A DNA stretch of 64,000 bases from Micromonospora sp. U21 (GTDB lineage: Bacteria; Actinomycetota; Actinomycetes; Mycobacteriales; Micromonosporaceae): NCBI RefSeq assembly GCF_018070045.1, contig NZ_JAGPYK010000002.1, forward strand, positions 124,001-188,000, written 5' to 3'. The translations under genes and the position numbers were made by a program. Numbering within the stretch: the first letter of the stretch is position 1; each line of letters starts with the position of its first letter. This document shows, piece by piece, positions 32,690 through 40,824 of the stretch. Under the pieces are notes generated by a model. The model ran no database searches. It saw only the letters and a list, made by a program, of their open reading frames with translations, and had not been told where the DNA came from.

Positions 32690-33868
32690 CTATCCCGCCA
32701 GCTCCGCGCGGTACGCCGGCACCGCCCACGGCACCGCCAGCTCGCTCGGCAGCGCCCCCCGTTCGGCCGCCCGACGCAACACCTCGACGACGCCCCGCAC
32801 ATGGCGGACCCGTTCCCCGCCTTCGCCGACCGTGGTCACCAGGTCGCCGTCGAGCAGCCGGGGCTCGGGCGCGGGTCGCAACGCGTCCAGCAGCGCGGTG
32901 AACGGCGCGGTACGGGCCAGCGGCGCGATCAGCGGCACGCCCACCGGGTCGGCCCGGTGGGTGAGCAGGTTCTCCAGCAGCCCCACCCGACCCGGTACCC
33001 GGCGGGTCACCACGTCCCCGGGCAACCGCAACCGGTCGGTCGGGTACTCCAGCACCGCGCGCCCGGCCGTGCCGGTCGTCACCACCTCGCCCGCCACGAA
33101 CTCCTCGGCGGCCAGGGTCACCGCCACCACGATCGGCGGCCCGGCGCGGAGCCGGACCCGCAGCACCGCGGTGTCCTCCACCTCGATCGGTCGGACCCGG
33201 TAACGCTCCACCTCGATCGCCACCGGCCACGGCGGCGCCCCGCCGAGCGCCTCGGCGACCGCCAGGCACTGCATCACCGCGTGCGCGAGCGGGTTGGCCA
33301 GGGCGCCGTCCAGCACCGGACGGCCGTCCACGCTCCGCCGGCCGGCCCAGGGCGATCGGGCGTAGTAGGCGTCCGGCCGCTGCCACGCGGCGACGGTGGC
33401 GATGCCGGTGACCGTGCCCAGCCGGCCGGCCGCCAGCGCGTCGGTCAGCGCGGTCAGCGCCGCCGAACCGAGCGCCTGGAAACCGACCTGGGCCACCCGT
33501 CCGGCAGCCGCCAGCGCAGCGGTCAGCTCCTCGTGCTCGGCCAGCGACAGCACCGGCGGCTTCTCCAGCAGCAGGTCCGCGCCGGCGGCCAGGGCGTCCC
33601 GGGCGATCGGCAGGTGGGTGTGCGGCGGCGTGCAGATCACCACCACCTCCGGGCGCGTCGCGGCGAGCATCGCGCGGTGGTCGGTGAACACCCCCACCCC
33701 GGGCGGCACCCGCGCGTCCGGGTCGTCCTCCACCGGCTGGACGTCGACCAGAGCGACCAGCCGCAGCCGACCGGCGGCGTGCAGCGGCGCGATGACCCGC
33801 CGGTGCCACCGGCCGTGGCCGTTCGCCCCGATCACCGCCACCCGGGGCCGCGGCGTCGCCCCGGTCAC
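32690..33868 (-). CDS. Gfo/Idh/MocA-family oxidoreductase 2
   Basis: A 392-residue NAD(P)-dependent oxidoreductase. The Rossmann start PRVAVIGANGHGRWHRRVIA is followed by PEVVVICTPPHTHLPIARDA and LLLEKPPVLSLAEHEEL, containing the EKP motif conserved in this family. The C-terminal part is the usual large sheet. It is the last gene of the catabolic operon, and its GTG (33868) overlaps the stop of the mannitol dehydrogenase-like gene by 4 nt. It would oxidise or reduce a sugar or sugar acid intermediate. The precise substrate cannot be read from the sequence. Confidence 0.8.
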   Translation of the reverse strand: MTGATPRPRVAVIGANGHGRWHRRVIAPLHAAGRLRLVALVDVQPVEDDPDARVPPGVGVFTDHRAMLAATRPEVVVICTPPHTHLPIARDALAAGADLLLEKPPVLSLAEHEELTAALAAAGRVAQVGFQALGSAALTALTDALAAGRLGTVTGIATVAAWQRPDAYYARSPWAGRRSVDGRPVLDGALANPLAHAVMQCLAVAEALGGAPPWPVAIEVERYRVRPIEVEDTAVLRVRLRAGPPIVVAVTLAAEEFVAGEVVTTGTAGRAVLEYPTDRLRLPGDVVTRRVPGRVGLLENLLTHRADPVGVPLIAPLARTAPFTALLDALRPAPEPRLLDGDLVTTVGEGGERVRHVRGVVEVLRRAAERGALPSELAVPWAVPAYRAELAG

Positions 33869-35352
33869 CGGGCACCGGCCAGCGTCGCCGCGACGCCGTG
33901 CCGCTCCAGCGCGGTCAGCCAGGCGGTCACGTCGGCCCGCACCTCGTCGTCCCCGGCCACCTCGGCGGGGATGACCTCGCGCAGCGCGAAGACCGCCTCG
34001 ACGACGCCGGCCGGACTCCGCACGCCGGCGTCCAGCGCGGCCCGGATCGGCCCGGCCAGCGGATCCTGGAACGGCAGCGGCCGGCCGTCGTCCGCGTAGC
34101 CCAGCGCGAAGCGCAGCCAGGCGGCCACCACCAGCGCGGCCCAGCGCGCGGACCGCCCACCCGCGCGCAGGTCGACGATGGTGTGCAGGACCCGCTGCGG
34201 CAGCTTCTGCGAGCCGTCGATCGCCACCTGGAGGGTGCGGTGCCGGATCGCCGGGTTGCCGAACCGGGCCAGGACCTGCTCGCCGTAGTCGACCACCCGG
34301 ACGCCGTCCGGCGGGATGAAGCTGGCCGCCACGTCCTCGGCGATCAGCCGGCGCAGCACATCTGACAGGTGCGGGATCTCCAGCGCGTCGGCGACCGTCT
34401 CCCGACCGGCCAGTGCACCCAGGTACGCCACGGCCGAGTGCACGCCGTTGAGGGCGCGCAGCTTCAACCGCTCCCAGGGGCCGGCGTCGTCGGTCAGCAC
34501 CGCCCCGGCGTGCTCCCAACCCGGCCGGCCGCCGGGGAAGTCGTCCTCGATCACCCACTGCGCGTACGGCTCGGCGGCCACCGCGGCCAGGTCGGTCACG
34601 CCGAGCGCCCGGCGGGCCGCGTCGATCGTCTCCGGGGTGCTGGCCGGCACGATCCGGTCCACCATGGTGCCCGGGCAGGTGACATTGCCGGCCACCCAGT
34701 CGACCAGCCCGGTCGGCACGCCAGCGGCACGGCCGACCGCCTGGTCGACCAGGCCGCGCAGCCGCCGGCCGTTGGCCGGCAGGTTGTCGCAGCTGACCAG
34801 CGCCACCGGCCCGGCGTCGGCGGCGGCCCGCGCGGCCAGCCCGCGCAGCAGCAGACCCGGCACGGTGGTCGGCGGGCGGCCGCCGGCCAGGTCCGCGGCG
34901 AGGGCCGGGTCGGGGCACAACTGGCCGGTCACCGGGTCGAGTTGGTACGCCTTCTCGGTGACGGTCAGCGTCACCACCCGCACCGCCGGGTCGGCGAGCA
35001 GGGCTACCACGGCGTCCGGGTCGCTGGCCGCGTGCCGTACCCCGCTCAGCGCGCCCACCACGCGGGTGGCGCTGCCGGCGGCGGAGAGGGTGCTGACGCT
35101 GAACAGGTTGTCCTGCGCGGCGAGCGCTTCCACCAGGGTGGTGCTGCGCGGGGCGACCGCCACGATGCCCCAGTCGCCGCCGGCCGCGCCGATCGCGGCC
35201 TCGGTGTAGACGGCCTGGTGCGCCCGGTGGAACGCACCGAGCCCGAGATGCACGACACCGGCCGGCACGGTGCCCGGCCGCACCAGCGGTCGGGCCGCGG
35301 CGGGCAGCCGGCGCAGCACACCCAGGCCGAGCCGGGAGCCGCCGACGGTCAC
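33865..35352 (-). CDS. Mannitol dehydrogenase-family, fructuronate/tagaturonate reductase-like
   Basis: A 495-residue long-chain polyol dehydrogenase. Signatures: VVHLGLGAFHRAHQAVYTEA (nucleotide-binding start), VSCDNLPANGRRLRGLVDQA, CPGTMVDRIVPAS, and LKLRALNGVHSAVAYLG with the Lys-Asn-His set that forms the catalytic site. In uronate pathways UxuB reduces fructuronate to mannonate with NADH. It lies between the fuconate dehydratase-like gene and the MocA gene with 4-nt overlaps. With glucuronate isomerase in the operon, fructuronate reductase is the natural reading, but mannitol dehydrogenase activity remains possible. Confidence 0.85.
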   Translation of the reverse strand: MTVGGSRLGLGVLRRLPAAARPLVRPGTVPAGVVHLGLGAFHRAHQAVYTEAAIGAAGGDWGIVAVAPRSTTLVEALAAQDNLFSVSTLSAAGSATRVVGALSGVRHAASDPDAVVALLADPAVRVVTLTVTEKAYQLDPVTGQLCPDPALAADLAGGRPPTTVPGLLLRGLAARAAADAGPVALVSCDNLPANGRRLRGLVDQAVGRAAGVPTGLVDWVAGNVTCPGTMVDRIVPASTPETIDAARRALGVTDLAAVAAEPYAQWVIEDDFPGGRPGWEHAGAVLTDDAGPWERLKLRALNGVHSAVAYLGALAGRETVADALEIPHLSDVLRRLIAEDVAASFIPPDGVRVVDYGEQVLARFGNPAIRHRTLQVAIDGSQKLPQRVLHTIVDLRAGGRSARWAALVVAAWLRFALGYADDGRPLPFQDPLAGPIRAALDAGVRSPAGVVEAVFALREVIPAEVAGDDEVRADVTAWLTALERHGVAATLAGAR

Positions 35353-36653
35353 CGCCACGCCGGGCCGTCCGGGAAGCGGAACTCGGCGATCGACGCCGGC
35401 TTCATGGTGGCGCTGTAACCGGGCCGCTGGGGCAGCAGGTAGCGGCCACCACGGGTGCGTACCGGGTCGACGAAGTGTTCGTGCAGGTGGTCGACGTACT
35501 CGATCATCCGCCCGTCCAGGCTGGTGCCCACCCGCAGGTAGTCGAAGATCGCCAGGTGTTGGACGTACTCGCAGAGGCCGACGCCGCCGGCGTGCGGGCA
35601 GACCGGCACCCCGAACTTGGCCGCCAGCAGCAGCTCGGCCAGGACCTCGTTGACCCCGCCGACCCGGCACGCGTCGATCTGCATCACGCCGATCGCCTCG
35701 GCCTGGAGCAGCTGCTTGAAGATCACCCGGTTGGCGGCCACCTCACCGGTGGCCACCCGGCACCGGCCGTCGGTCAGCTCGCTGACCGCGCGGGCGATCC
35801 GGGCATGGCCGAGGATGTCGTCGGCGTGCGTCGGCTCCTCGATCCAGTACGGGTCCACCTCGGCCAGCACGGTCATCGCGGTGATCGCCTCGTCGACATC
35901 CCAGACCTGGTTGGCGTCCATCATCAGCAGCGCGTCGGGGCCGATTTCGGCGCGGATGATCCGGGCGCGGCGCAGGTCGTCGGCGAGCGGGCCGCCGACC
36001 TTCATCTTCATCGCCCGCCAGCCGTCGTCGTACGCCCGCCGGGTCAGCGCCCGCACCTTGTCGTCCGGGTAGCCGAGCCAGCCGACCGAGGTGGTGTACG
36101 AAGGGAAACCGGTCCGCTCAAGCTCCGCGAGCCTGCCATCCCCTCCGATCAATCCCTTGTCGAGGATGGCGGCGGCGTCGTCCGGGGTGAGCGCGTCGGT
36201 GATGTGCCGGAAGTCGAGGCTGGCCACGAGGTCGTCGGTGGGCAGCTCGGCGAGGAACCGCCACATCGGCTTGCCGGCCAGCGTGGCCCGCAGGTCCCAC
36301 ACCGCGTTGACCAGCGCGCCGGTCGCCATGTGGATGACACCCTTCTCCGGGCCCAGCCAGCGCAGCTGCACGTCGGCGCTGAGCGAGCGCCAGAACGCCA
36401 CCGGCTCGGCGGCGATCTCCTCGACGGTGCGCCCCCGTACGTGGTGGGCCAGCGCGCGGACCGCCGCGCAGGTGATCTCGTTGCCGCGGCCGTTGGTGAA
36501 GGTGAAACCCGCGCCGGTCGGCCCCGCGTCGGTGCCCAGCTCCACGTAGGTCGCCGAGTAGTCGCCCCGGTTGATCGCGTCGGAGCCGTCGCCCCGCGCG
36601 GCGGTTGGGAACCGCACGTCGTGCACCTCGACGGAGGTGATGGTGACGCTCAC
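35349..36653 (-). CDS. Enolase-superfamily L-fuconate dehydratase-like
   Basis: A 434-residue enolase-superfamily enzyme. The N-terminal part RGDGSDAINRGDYSATYVEL, FTNGRGNEITCAAVRALAH and LRWLGPEKGVIHMATGAL follows the fuconate dehydratase (FucD/ENOSF1) pattern. Catalytic positions are visible: the K-x-K motif in RAMKMKVGG, the Asp in LLMMDANQVWD, the Glu pairs in YWIEEPTHADD and VATGEVAAN, and the C-terminal His in VCPHAGGVGLCEYVQ. The reaction would be dehydration of L-fuconate to a 2-keto-3-deoxy acid. A related sugar acid cannot be excluded. It overlaps the glucuronate isomerase stop by 4 nt. Confidence 0.8.
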   Translation of the reverse strand: MSVTITSVEVHDVRFPTAARGDGSDAINRGDYSATYVELGTDAGPTGAGFTFTNGRGNEITCAAVRALAHHVRGRTVEEIAAEPVAFWRSLSADVQLRWLGPEKGVIHMATGALVNAVWDLRATLAGKPMWRFLAELPTDDLVASLDFRHITDALTPDDAAAILDKGLIGGDGRLAELERTGFPSYTTSVGWLGYPDDKVRALTRRAYDDGWRAMKMKVGGPLADDLRRARIIRAEIGPDALLMMDANQVWDVDEAITAMTVLAEVDPYWIEEPTHADDILGHARIARAVSELTDGRCRVATGEVAANRVIFKQLLQAEAIGVMQIDACRVGGVNEVLAELLLAAKFGVPVCPHAGGVGLCEYVQHLAIFDYLRVGTSLDGRMIEYVDHLHEHFVDPVRTRGGRYLLPQRPGYSATMKPASIAEFRFPDGPAWR

Positions 36654-38083
36654 TGGTTCTGCCCTCCGAAGTTGAAGACCCGCTTGGGCAGCCGGTACGC
36701 CAGGTCGACGATGGTCTCGGCCGCCTCGTCGATCGGCAGCCGGTGCTCGGCGACGAGGCGGGCCAGGAAGCCGGCGTCGACCCGGCGGGCCACGTCGTGG
36801 CGGACCGGGATGGAGCAGAACGCCCGGGTGTCGTCGACGAACCCGGTGGTGTTGTAGAAGCCGGCGGTCTCGGTGACCGTCTCCCGGAACCGGCGCAGCA
36901 CCTCGGGGGAGTCCAGGAACCACCAGGGCGCGCCGAGCAGCAGCGCGGCGTAGCCACCGGCCAGGGGTGCCAGCTCGCGGGTGAAGGTGTCCTCGTCGAG
37001 GGTGTAGAGCACCACCCGCAGCCGGGGGTCGTTGCCGTAGCGCTCCAGCAGCGGGGCGAGCGCGTGCACGTACTCGGTGGCCTGCGGAACGTCCCCGCCG
37101 ACGTCGCGCCCGTGCCGGGTGTGCAGCCAGCGGTTGTGGTTGCGCACCGCGCCGGGGTGCAGCTGCATGACCAGGCCGTCGTCGAGCGACATCCGGGCGA
37201 ACTCCACCAGCATGTGCGCCCGGAACGCCTCCGCGTCAGCCGGGCCGGCCTCGCCGCGCCGGCCCCGGTCGTACAGCCGAGCGGCCTCCTGCGGGGCCAG
37301 GTCCAGGGTGCGGGCGGTGGGGTGGCCGTGGTCCGACGAGGTCGCCCCGGCGGCGATGAACGCGGCCCGGCGTGCCCGCAGCGCGGTCAGGTAGCCGGCG
37401 TACGTGCCGGTGTCCTCTCCGGCCAGCTCGCCCAGCCGGTCGACGTTGCTCGACCAGCCCTCGAACTCCATGTCCACCACGTCGTCGGGGCGGAAGGTGG
37501 TGACCACCCGGCCGCCCGGCCCGCCCCAGCCGTCGGCGGCGAGCTTGGCGTGCTGGCCGAGGTCGTCCAGCGGCGACTCGGTGGTGGCCAGCACCTCGAT
37601 GCCGAACCGCTCGAACAGCGCCCGGGGCCGGAAGCCCGGCTCGGCGAGCCGGGCGGCCAGCTCGTCGTAGAGGGTGTCGGCGGTGGCCGGGCCGAGCGGG
37701 GTGTGCACCCCGAACACGGTGCGGAAGGTCTGCTCCAGCCACAGTCGTGACGGGGTGCCCCGGAACAGGTGCCAGTGCGCGGCGAAGCGCCGCCAGATGA
37801 CCCGGCCGTCGGTCTCCACGGGGCTGCCGTCGCGGGTGGGTACCCCCAGGTCCGCCGGGGGTACGCCCTGGCTGAGCAGCATCCGGGTCAGGTAGTGGTC
37901 GGGCACGATGAGCAGCTGCGCCGGGTCGGGAAACGGCCGGTCCTCGGCGAGCAGGGCCGGGTCGACGTGCCCGTGCGGTGAGATGATGGGCTGCTCCGCC
38001 GCGAGGGCGTACAGCTCCCGGGCCAGCGTGCGCTGGCCGGGCTCGGGCGGCAGGAGCAGGTCGGTGTTGTCGAACGTGGGCAC
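36650..38083 (-). CDS. uxaC: Glucuronate isomerase
   Basis: A 477-residue enzyme that isomerises D-glucuronate to D-fructuronate (and galacturonate to tagaturonate). Signatures: PIISPHGHVDPALLAEDRPF (metal-binding His pair), HWHLFRGTPSRLWLEQTFRT, VLATTESPLDDLGQHAKLA, and the end VDLAYRLPKRVFNFG. Full length for UxaC. The GTG at 38083 follows GAGGAG at good distance. It is the second gene of the minus-strand operon and starts 26 bp after the oxidoreductase; the enolase gene overlaps its end. It places this operon in hexuronate catabolism. Confidence 0.9.
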   Translation of the reverse strand: MPTFDNTDLLLPPEPGQRTLARELYALAAEQPIISPHGHVDPALLAEDRPFPDPAQLLIVPDHYLTRMLLSQGVPPADLGVPTRDGSPVETDGRVIWRRFAAHWHLFRGTPSRLWLEQTFRTVFGVHTPLGPATADTLYDELAARLAEPGFRPRALFERFGIEVLATTESPLDDLGQHAKLAADGWGGPGGRVVTTFRPDDVVDMEFEGWSSNVDRLGELAGEDTGTYAGYLTALRARRAAFIAAGATSSDHGHPTARTLDLAPQEAARLYDRGRRGEAGPADAEAFRAHMLVEFARMSLDDGLVMQLHPGAVRNHNRWLHTRHGRDVGGDVPQATEYVHALAPLLERYGNDPRLRVVLYTLDEDTFTRELAPLAGGYAALLLGAPWWFLDSPEVLRRFRETVTETAGFYNTTGFVDDTRAFCSIPVRHDVARRVDAGFLARLVAEHRLPIDEAAETIVDLAYRLPKRVFNFGGQNQ

Positions 38084-38108
38084 GGGGATCGGCTCCTCGT
38101 CTCCTGGG

Positions 38109-39437
38109 TCAGCGGGGGGTGAGCAGGTCGGCGACCCGGACCGGTTGACCGGTCTCGAAGGACCGGTTGGCGGCCAGGCCGGTGAGCAGGGCCAGGGCGC
38201 CGTCGTCCGCGGACGCGGCGCGGTCCAGCGGGTCGGGTTGGCCACCGAAGAGCACGCCGGTCATCCGGGCGTCCGCGCCGCCGTGCCCGTGCCGGGTGCG
38301 GCCCTCGACGGGGATCTGCCGGGGCGGCGTCCAGAACGGACGCAGGGTGAGCGTCGCGCCGCCGCCCTCGGCCGGCGCCTCGGCGCCGTGCGGCGCGGCG
38401 CCCTTGACCGCGCCGGCGGTGCCCCGGTCGACGAAGTCGTTCTCGGTGACCTCCAGCTCCAGCCGGCCGTGGCTGCCGTTGACCATCACCCGGTAGCCCT
38501 CCCAGGGGGCGTACGCGGTGAGGTGGTAGGTCATCGTGGCGCCGGTGGAGTAGCGGGCGAGCACCGCCATGTCGTCCTCGATGCTCACCCCGGGGGCGAA
38601 CACGTTGCGGTCGCGCTGGTAGCCGTCCTCGGCCTCGGCGTCGAGGTACAGCTCGCGCAGCCGGGGGTGTGCGTCGAGTCGGAGCGCGAACGGGTCGTCG
38701 ACGGCGGCGGGGGAGCCGTGCGCCCGGTCGTAGTCGCGGGCGTAGCCGTGCCGGCGGCCGTCCTCGCCGTAGAAGAACAGTCGCCCGGCCGCGTACACCT
38801 CGACCGGGGTGGCATCCAGCCACCAGTTGACCAGGTCGAAGTGGTGGCTGGCCTTGTGCACCATCAGCCCGCCGGAGGTGGCCTTGTCCCGGTGCCAGCG
38901 GCGGAAGTAGTCGGCGCCGTGCCGCACGTCGAGCAGCCACTCAAAGTGCACCGAGCCGATCTCGCCGACCGCGCCGTCGGCGAGCAGTCGGCGGACCTGT
39001 TCGTGCAGCGGGTTGTAGCGGTAGTTGAAGGCCACCGTCACCCGGCCGCCGGTCTCCGCCACGGCGTCCAGGATCCGCCGGCAGCGCGGCGCGTCCACGG
39101 TCATCGGCTTCTCGGTGATGACCTCGCGCCCGGCGCGCAGCGCGGCCACCACGTACTTGTCGTGGGTGACGTCCACGCTGGTGACCAGGACGACGTCGAC
39201 CCGCTCCTTGTCCAGCATGGCCACGAAGTCGCCGGCCGGATAGGTCGGCACCGGGCGGTGGCCCAGCTCGGTGAGCCAGCGGTTGTGCGCGTCCATCCGG
39301 GCCTGGTTGACGTCGGCGAAGGCGACCAGCTCGGTGGTGTCGGGGTGGTCGAGCGCCAGGGCCCGGACGAACATCTCCGCCCGGGCTCCGGTGCCCACGA
39401 CGGCGTGCCGGACCCGGCCGTCGGCTCTGGGTGACAT
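38109..39437 (-). CDS. Gfo/Idh/MocA-family oxidoreductase 1
   Basis: A 442-residue oxidoreductase and first gene of the operon. The Rossmann start HAVVGTGARAEMFVRALALD, then VVLVTSVDVTHDKYVVAALR and VITEKPMTVDAPRCRRILDA (EKP motif), and SGGLMVHKASHHFDLVNWWL with the His pair used in catalysis, are all present. A divergent promoter with a LacI-type palindrome lies directly upstream (39458-39505), and GGGAGG precedes the ATG. The large C-terminal domain (over 270 residues) resembles MocA enzymes that act on sugar-lactone or glycoside substrates. The actual substrate is unknown. Confidence 0.85.
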   Translation of the reverse strand: MSPRADGRVRHAVVGTGARAEMFVRALALDHPDTTELVAFADVNQARMDAHNRWLTELGHRPVPTYPAGDFVAMLDKERVDVVLVTSVDVTHDKYVVAALRAGREVITEKPMTVDAPRCRRILDAVAETGGRVTVAFNYRYNPLHEQVRRLLADGAVGEIGSVHFEWLLDVRHGADYFRRWHRDKATSGGLMVHKASHHFDLVNWWLDATPVEVYAAGRLFFYGEDGRRHGYARDYDRAHGSPAAVDDPFALRLDAHPRLRELYLDAEAEDGYQRDRNVFAPGVSIEDDMAVLARYSTGATMTYHLTAYAPWEGYRVMVNGSHGRLELEVTENDFVDRGTAGAVKGAAPHGAEAPAEGGGATLTLRPFWTPPRQIPVEGRTRHGHGGADARMTGVLFGGQPDPLDRAASADDGALALLTGLAANRSFETGQPVRVADLLTPR

Positions 39438-39457
39438 TCGGTCGCCTCCCGGTGATC

Positions 39458-39505
39458 CTGCAAAGGTTTGCAGTGAAGTAATCACGATCGATCCGATCCC
39501 GTCAA
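39458..39505 (-). promoter_or_regulatory. Catabolic-operon promoter with LacI-type operator
   Basis: On the minus strand TTGACG (39500-39505) and ATTACT (39477-39482) are separated by 17 bp. CTGCAAAGGTTTGCAG (39458-39473), a palindrome with 7-bp arms, covers the expected start point. It matches the shape of LacI-family operators, so repression by the adjacent LacI regulator is likely. Confidence 0.7.
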
Positions 39506-39599
39506 CGAGGGCGGCGCAATCGGCGGTAAATGTCAGTGTTTGCGGGCCTGGAAGTCGCCAACGGGAGTCCTGGCGCAACAGAACCGTAATCATGCGCCG

Positions 39600-39628
39600 T
39601 TGACAGTGGAGCAACCGTTTGCATTAAT
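39600..39628 (+). promoter_or_regulatory. lacI-type gene promoter with second operator
   Basis: TTGACA (39600-39605) and ATTAAT (39623-39628) with 17 bp between. GCAACCGTTTGC (39611-39622) fills the spacer and is an imperfect palindrome related to the CTGCAAAGGTTTGCAG site. The regulator probably controls its own gene and the ABC genes downstream. Confidence 0.7.
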
Positions 39629-39674
39629 TGGCCCCACCCACGTGACCGCCGCCACATCGGACGAAGGGGCCGCC

Positions 39675-40805
39675 GTGCCAGTCACCATCCGGGACGTCGC
39701 CCGCGCCTCCGGGGTGCACATCTCCACCGTGTCGCGCACCTTCTCCGCCCCGCACCTCGTCAACCCGGAGACCCGGGTCCGGGTGCTGGCCTGCGCGGAG
39801 GATCTGGGCTACCGGCCGAACCGTGCCGCCCGGGCCCTGATCACCGGGCGGACGCACAACATCGGGCTGATCATCGCGGACATCGCGAACCCGTTCTTCC
39901 CGCCGCTGATCAAGGCGGCGGAGAGTCAGGCCCGGCACCGCGACTACCACGTCTTCGTGGCCGACACCAATGAGGACCCGACCGCCGAGGAGGAGCTGGT
40001 CCACGCCCTGGCCAAGCAGGTGGACGGGGTGCTGCTGTGCAGCCCGCGGATGAGCAACAGCCTGATCGAGCAGCTCAGCCGCGAGGTGCCGCTGGTGGTG
40101 GTGAACCGCCAGGTCACCGGCCTGCCCTGTGTGCTGATGGATGTCGGGCAGGGTGCCCGGGCGGCGATCGAGCACCTGATCGGCCTGGGTCACACCCGCA
40201 TCGCGCTGCTCGGCGGCCCACGCAGCTCGTGGACCAACCGGGAGATGCGCCGCGCCGCCAGCACGGCCGCCCGGGCCGGTGGCGCCGAGCTGACCCTGCT
40301 CGGCCCGAACGCGCCCACCGGGACCGGTGGATCCGCGGCCGCCGAGCAGGTGCGGCGCAGCGGCGTGTCCGCCGTGCTCGCCTACAACGACCTGATGGCG
40401 ATCGGCCTCATCGAGGGGCTGGACGCGCTCGGGGTCCGGGTGCCGCAGGAGGTGAGCGTCGTCGGGGTCGACGACATCGCCCTGAGCCGGCTCACCCGCC
40501 CCAAACTGACGACGGTGGCCACACCCACCGCGGCCGCCGGCCGGACGGCCGTCGACATGCTGCTGCAACAGGACACCGAGTCACCGCGCGGTGCGCGGGG
40601 GTCCGGTGCCGGCGCGGCGCTCGGCGTCCGTCGTACCACCGCACAGGTAATGCTCCAGACCGACCTGGTCATCCGCGACTCGACCGGCCCGGGCCCGCAC
40701 GCCCGACCGGCACGTCCCCTGGCCGCGCCGCGAAGCCCGGACCCGCATTGCCCTGCGGGCCCGGGCATCCCGACCGCGGCCACCGGTGACGCCGTCGCCT
40801 CCTAA
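39675..40805 (+). CDS. LacI-family transcriptional repressor
   Basis: A 376-residue regulator. N-terminal helix-turn-helix VTIRDVARASGVHISTVSRT, hinge EDLGYRPNRAARAL, then a periplasmic-binding-like ligand domain (IGLIIADIANPFFPPLIKAA, VVGVDDIALSRLTRPKLTTV). GTG at 39675 follows AAGGGG; GTG at 39642 is an in-frame alternative. The C-terminus is longer than usual (about 45 residues, Pro/Ala-rich). It is the first gene of the plus-strand operon and almost certainly represses both divergent operons at the two palindromes, with a sugar or sugar acid as inducer. Confidence 0.9.
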   Translation: MPVTIRDVARASGVHISTVSRTFSAPHLVNPETRVRVLACAEDLGYRPNRAARALITGRTHNIGLIIADIANPFFPPLIKAAESQARHRDYHVFVADTNEDPTAEEELVHALAKQVDGVLLCSPRMSNSLIEQLSREVPLVVVNRQVTGLPCVLMDVGQGARAAIEHLIGLGHTRIALLGGPRSSWTNREMRRAASTAARAGGAELTLLGPNAPTGTGGSAAAEQVRRSGVSAVLAYNDLMAIGLIEGLDALGVRVPQEVSVVGVDDIALSRLTRPKLTTVATPTAAAGRTAVDMLLQQDTESPRGARGSGAGAALGVRRTTAQVMLQTDLVIRDSTGPGPHARPARPLAAPRSPDPHCPAGPGIPTAATGDAVAS

Positions 40806-40824
40806 TGCCGAGGAGTGAGCGCAC

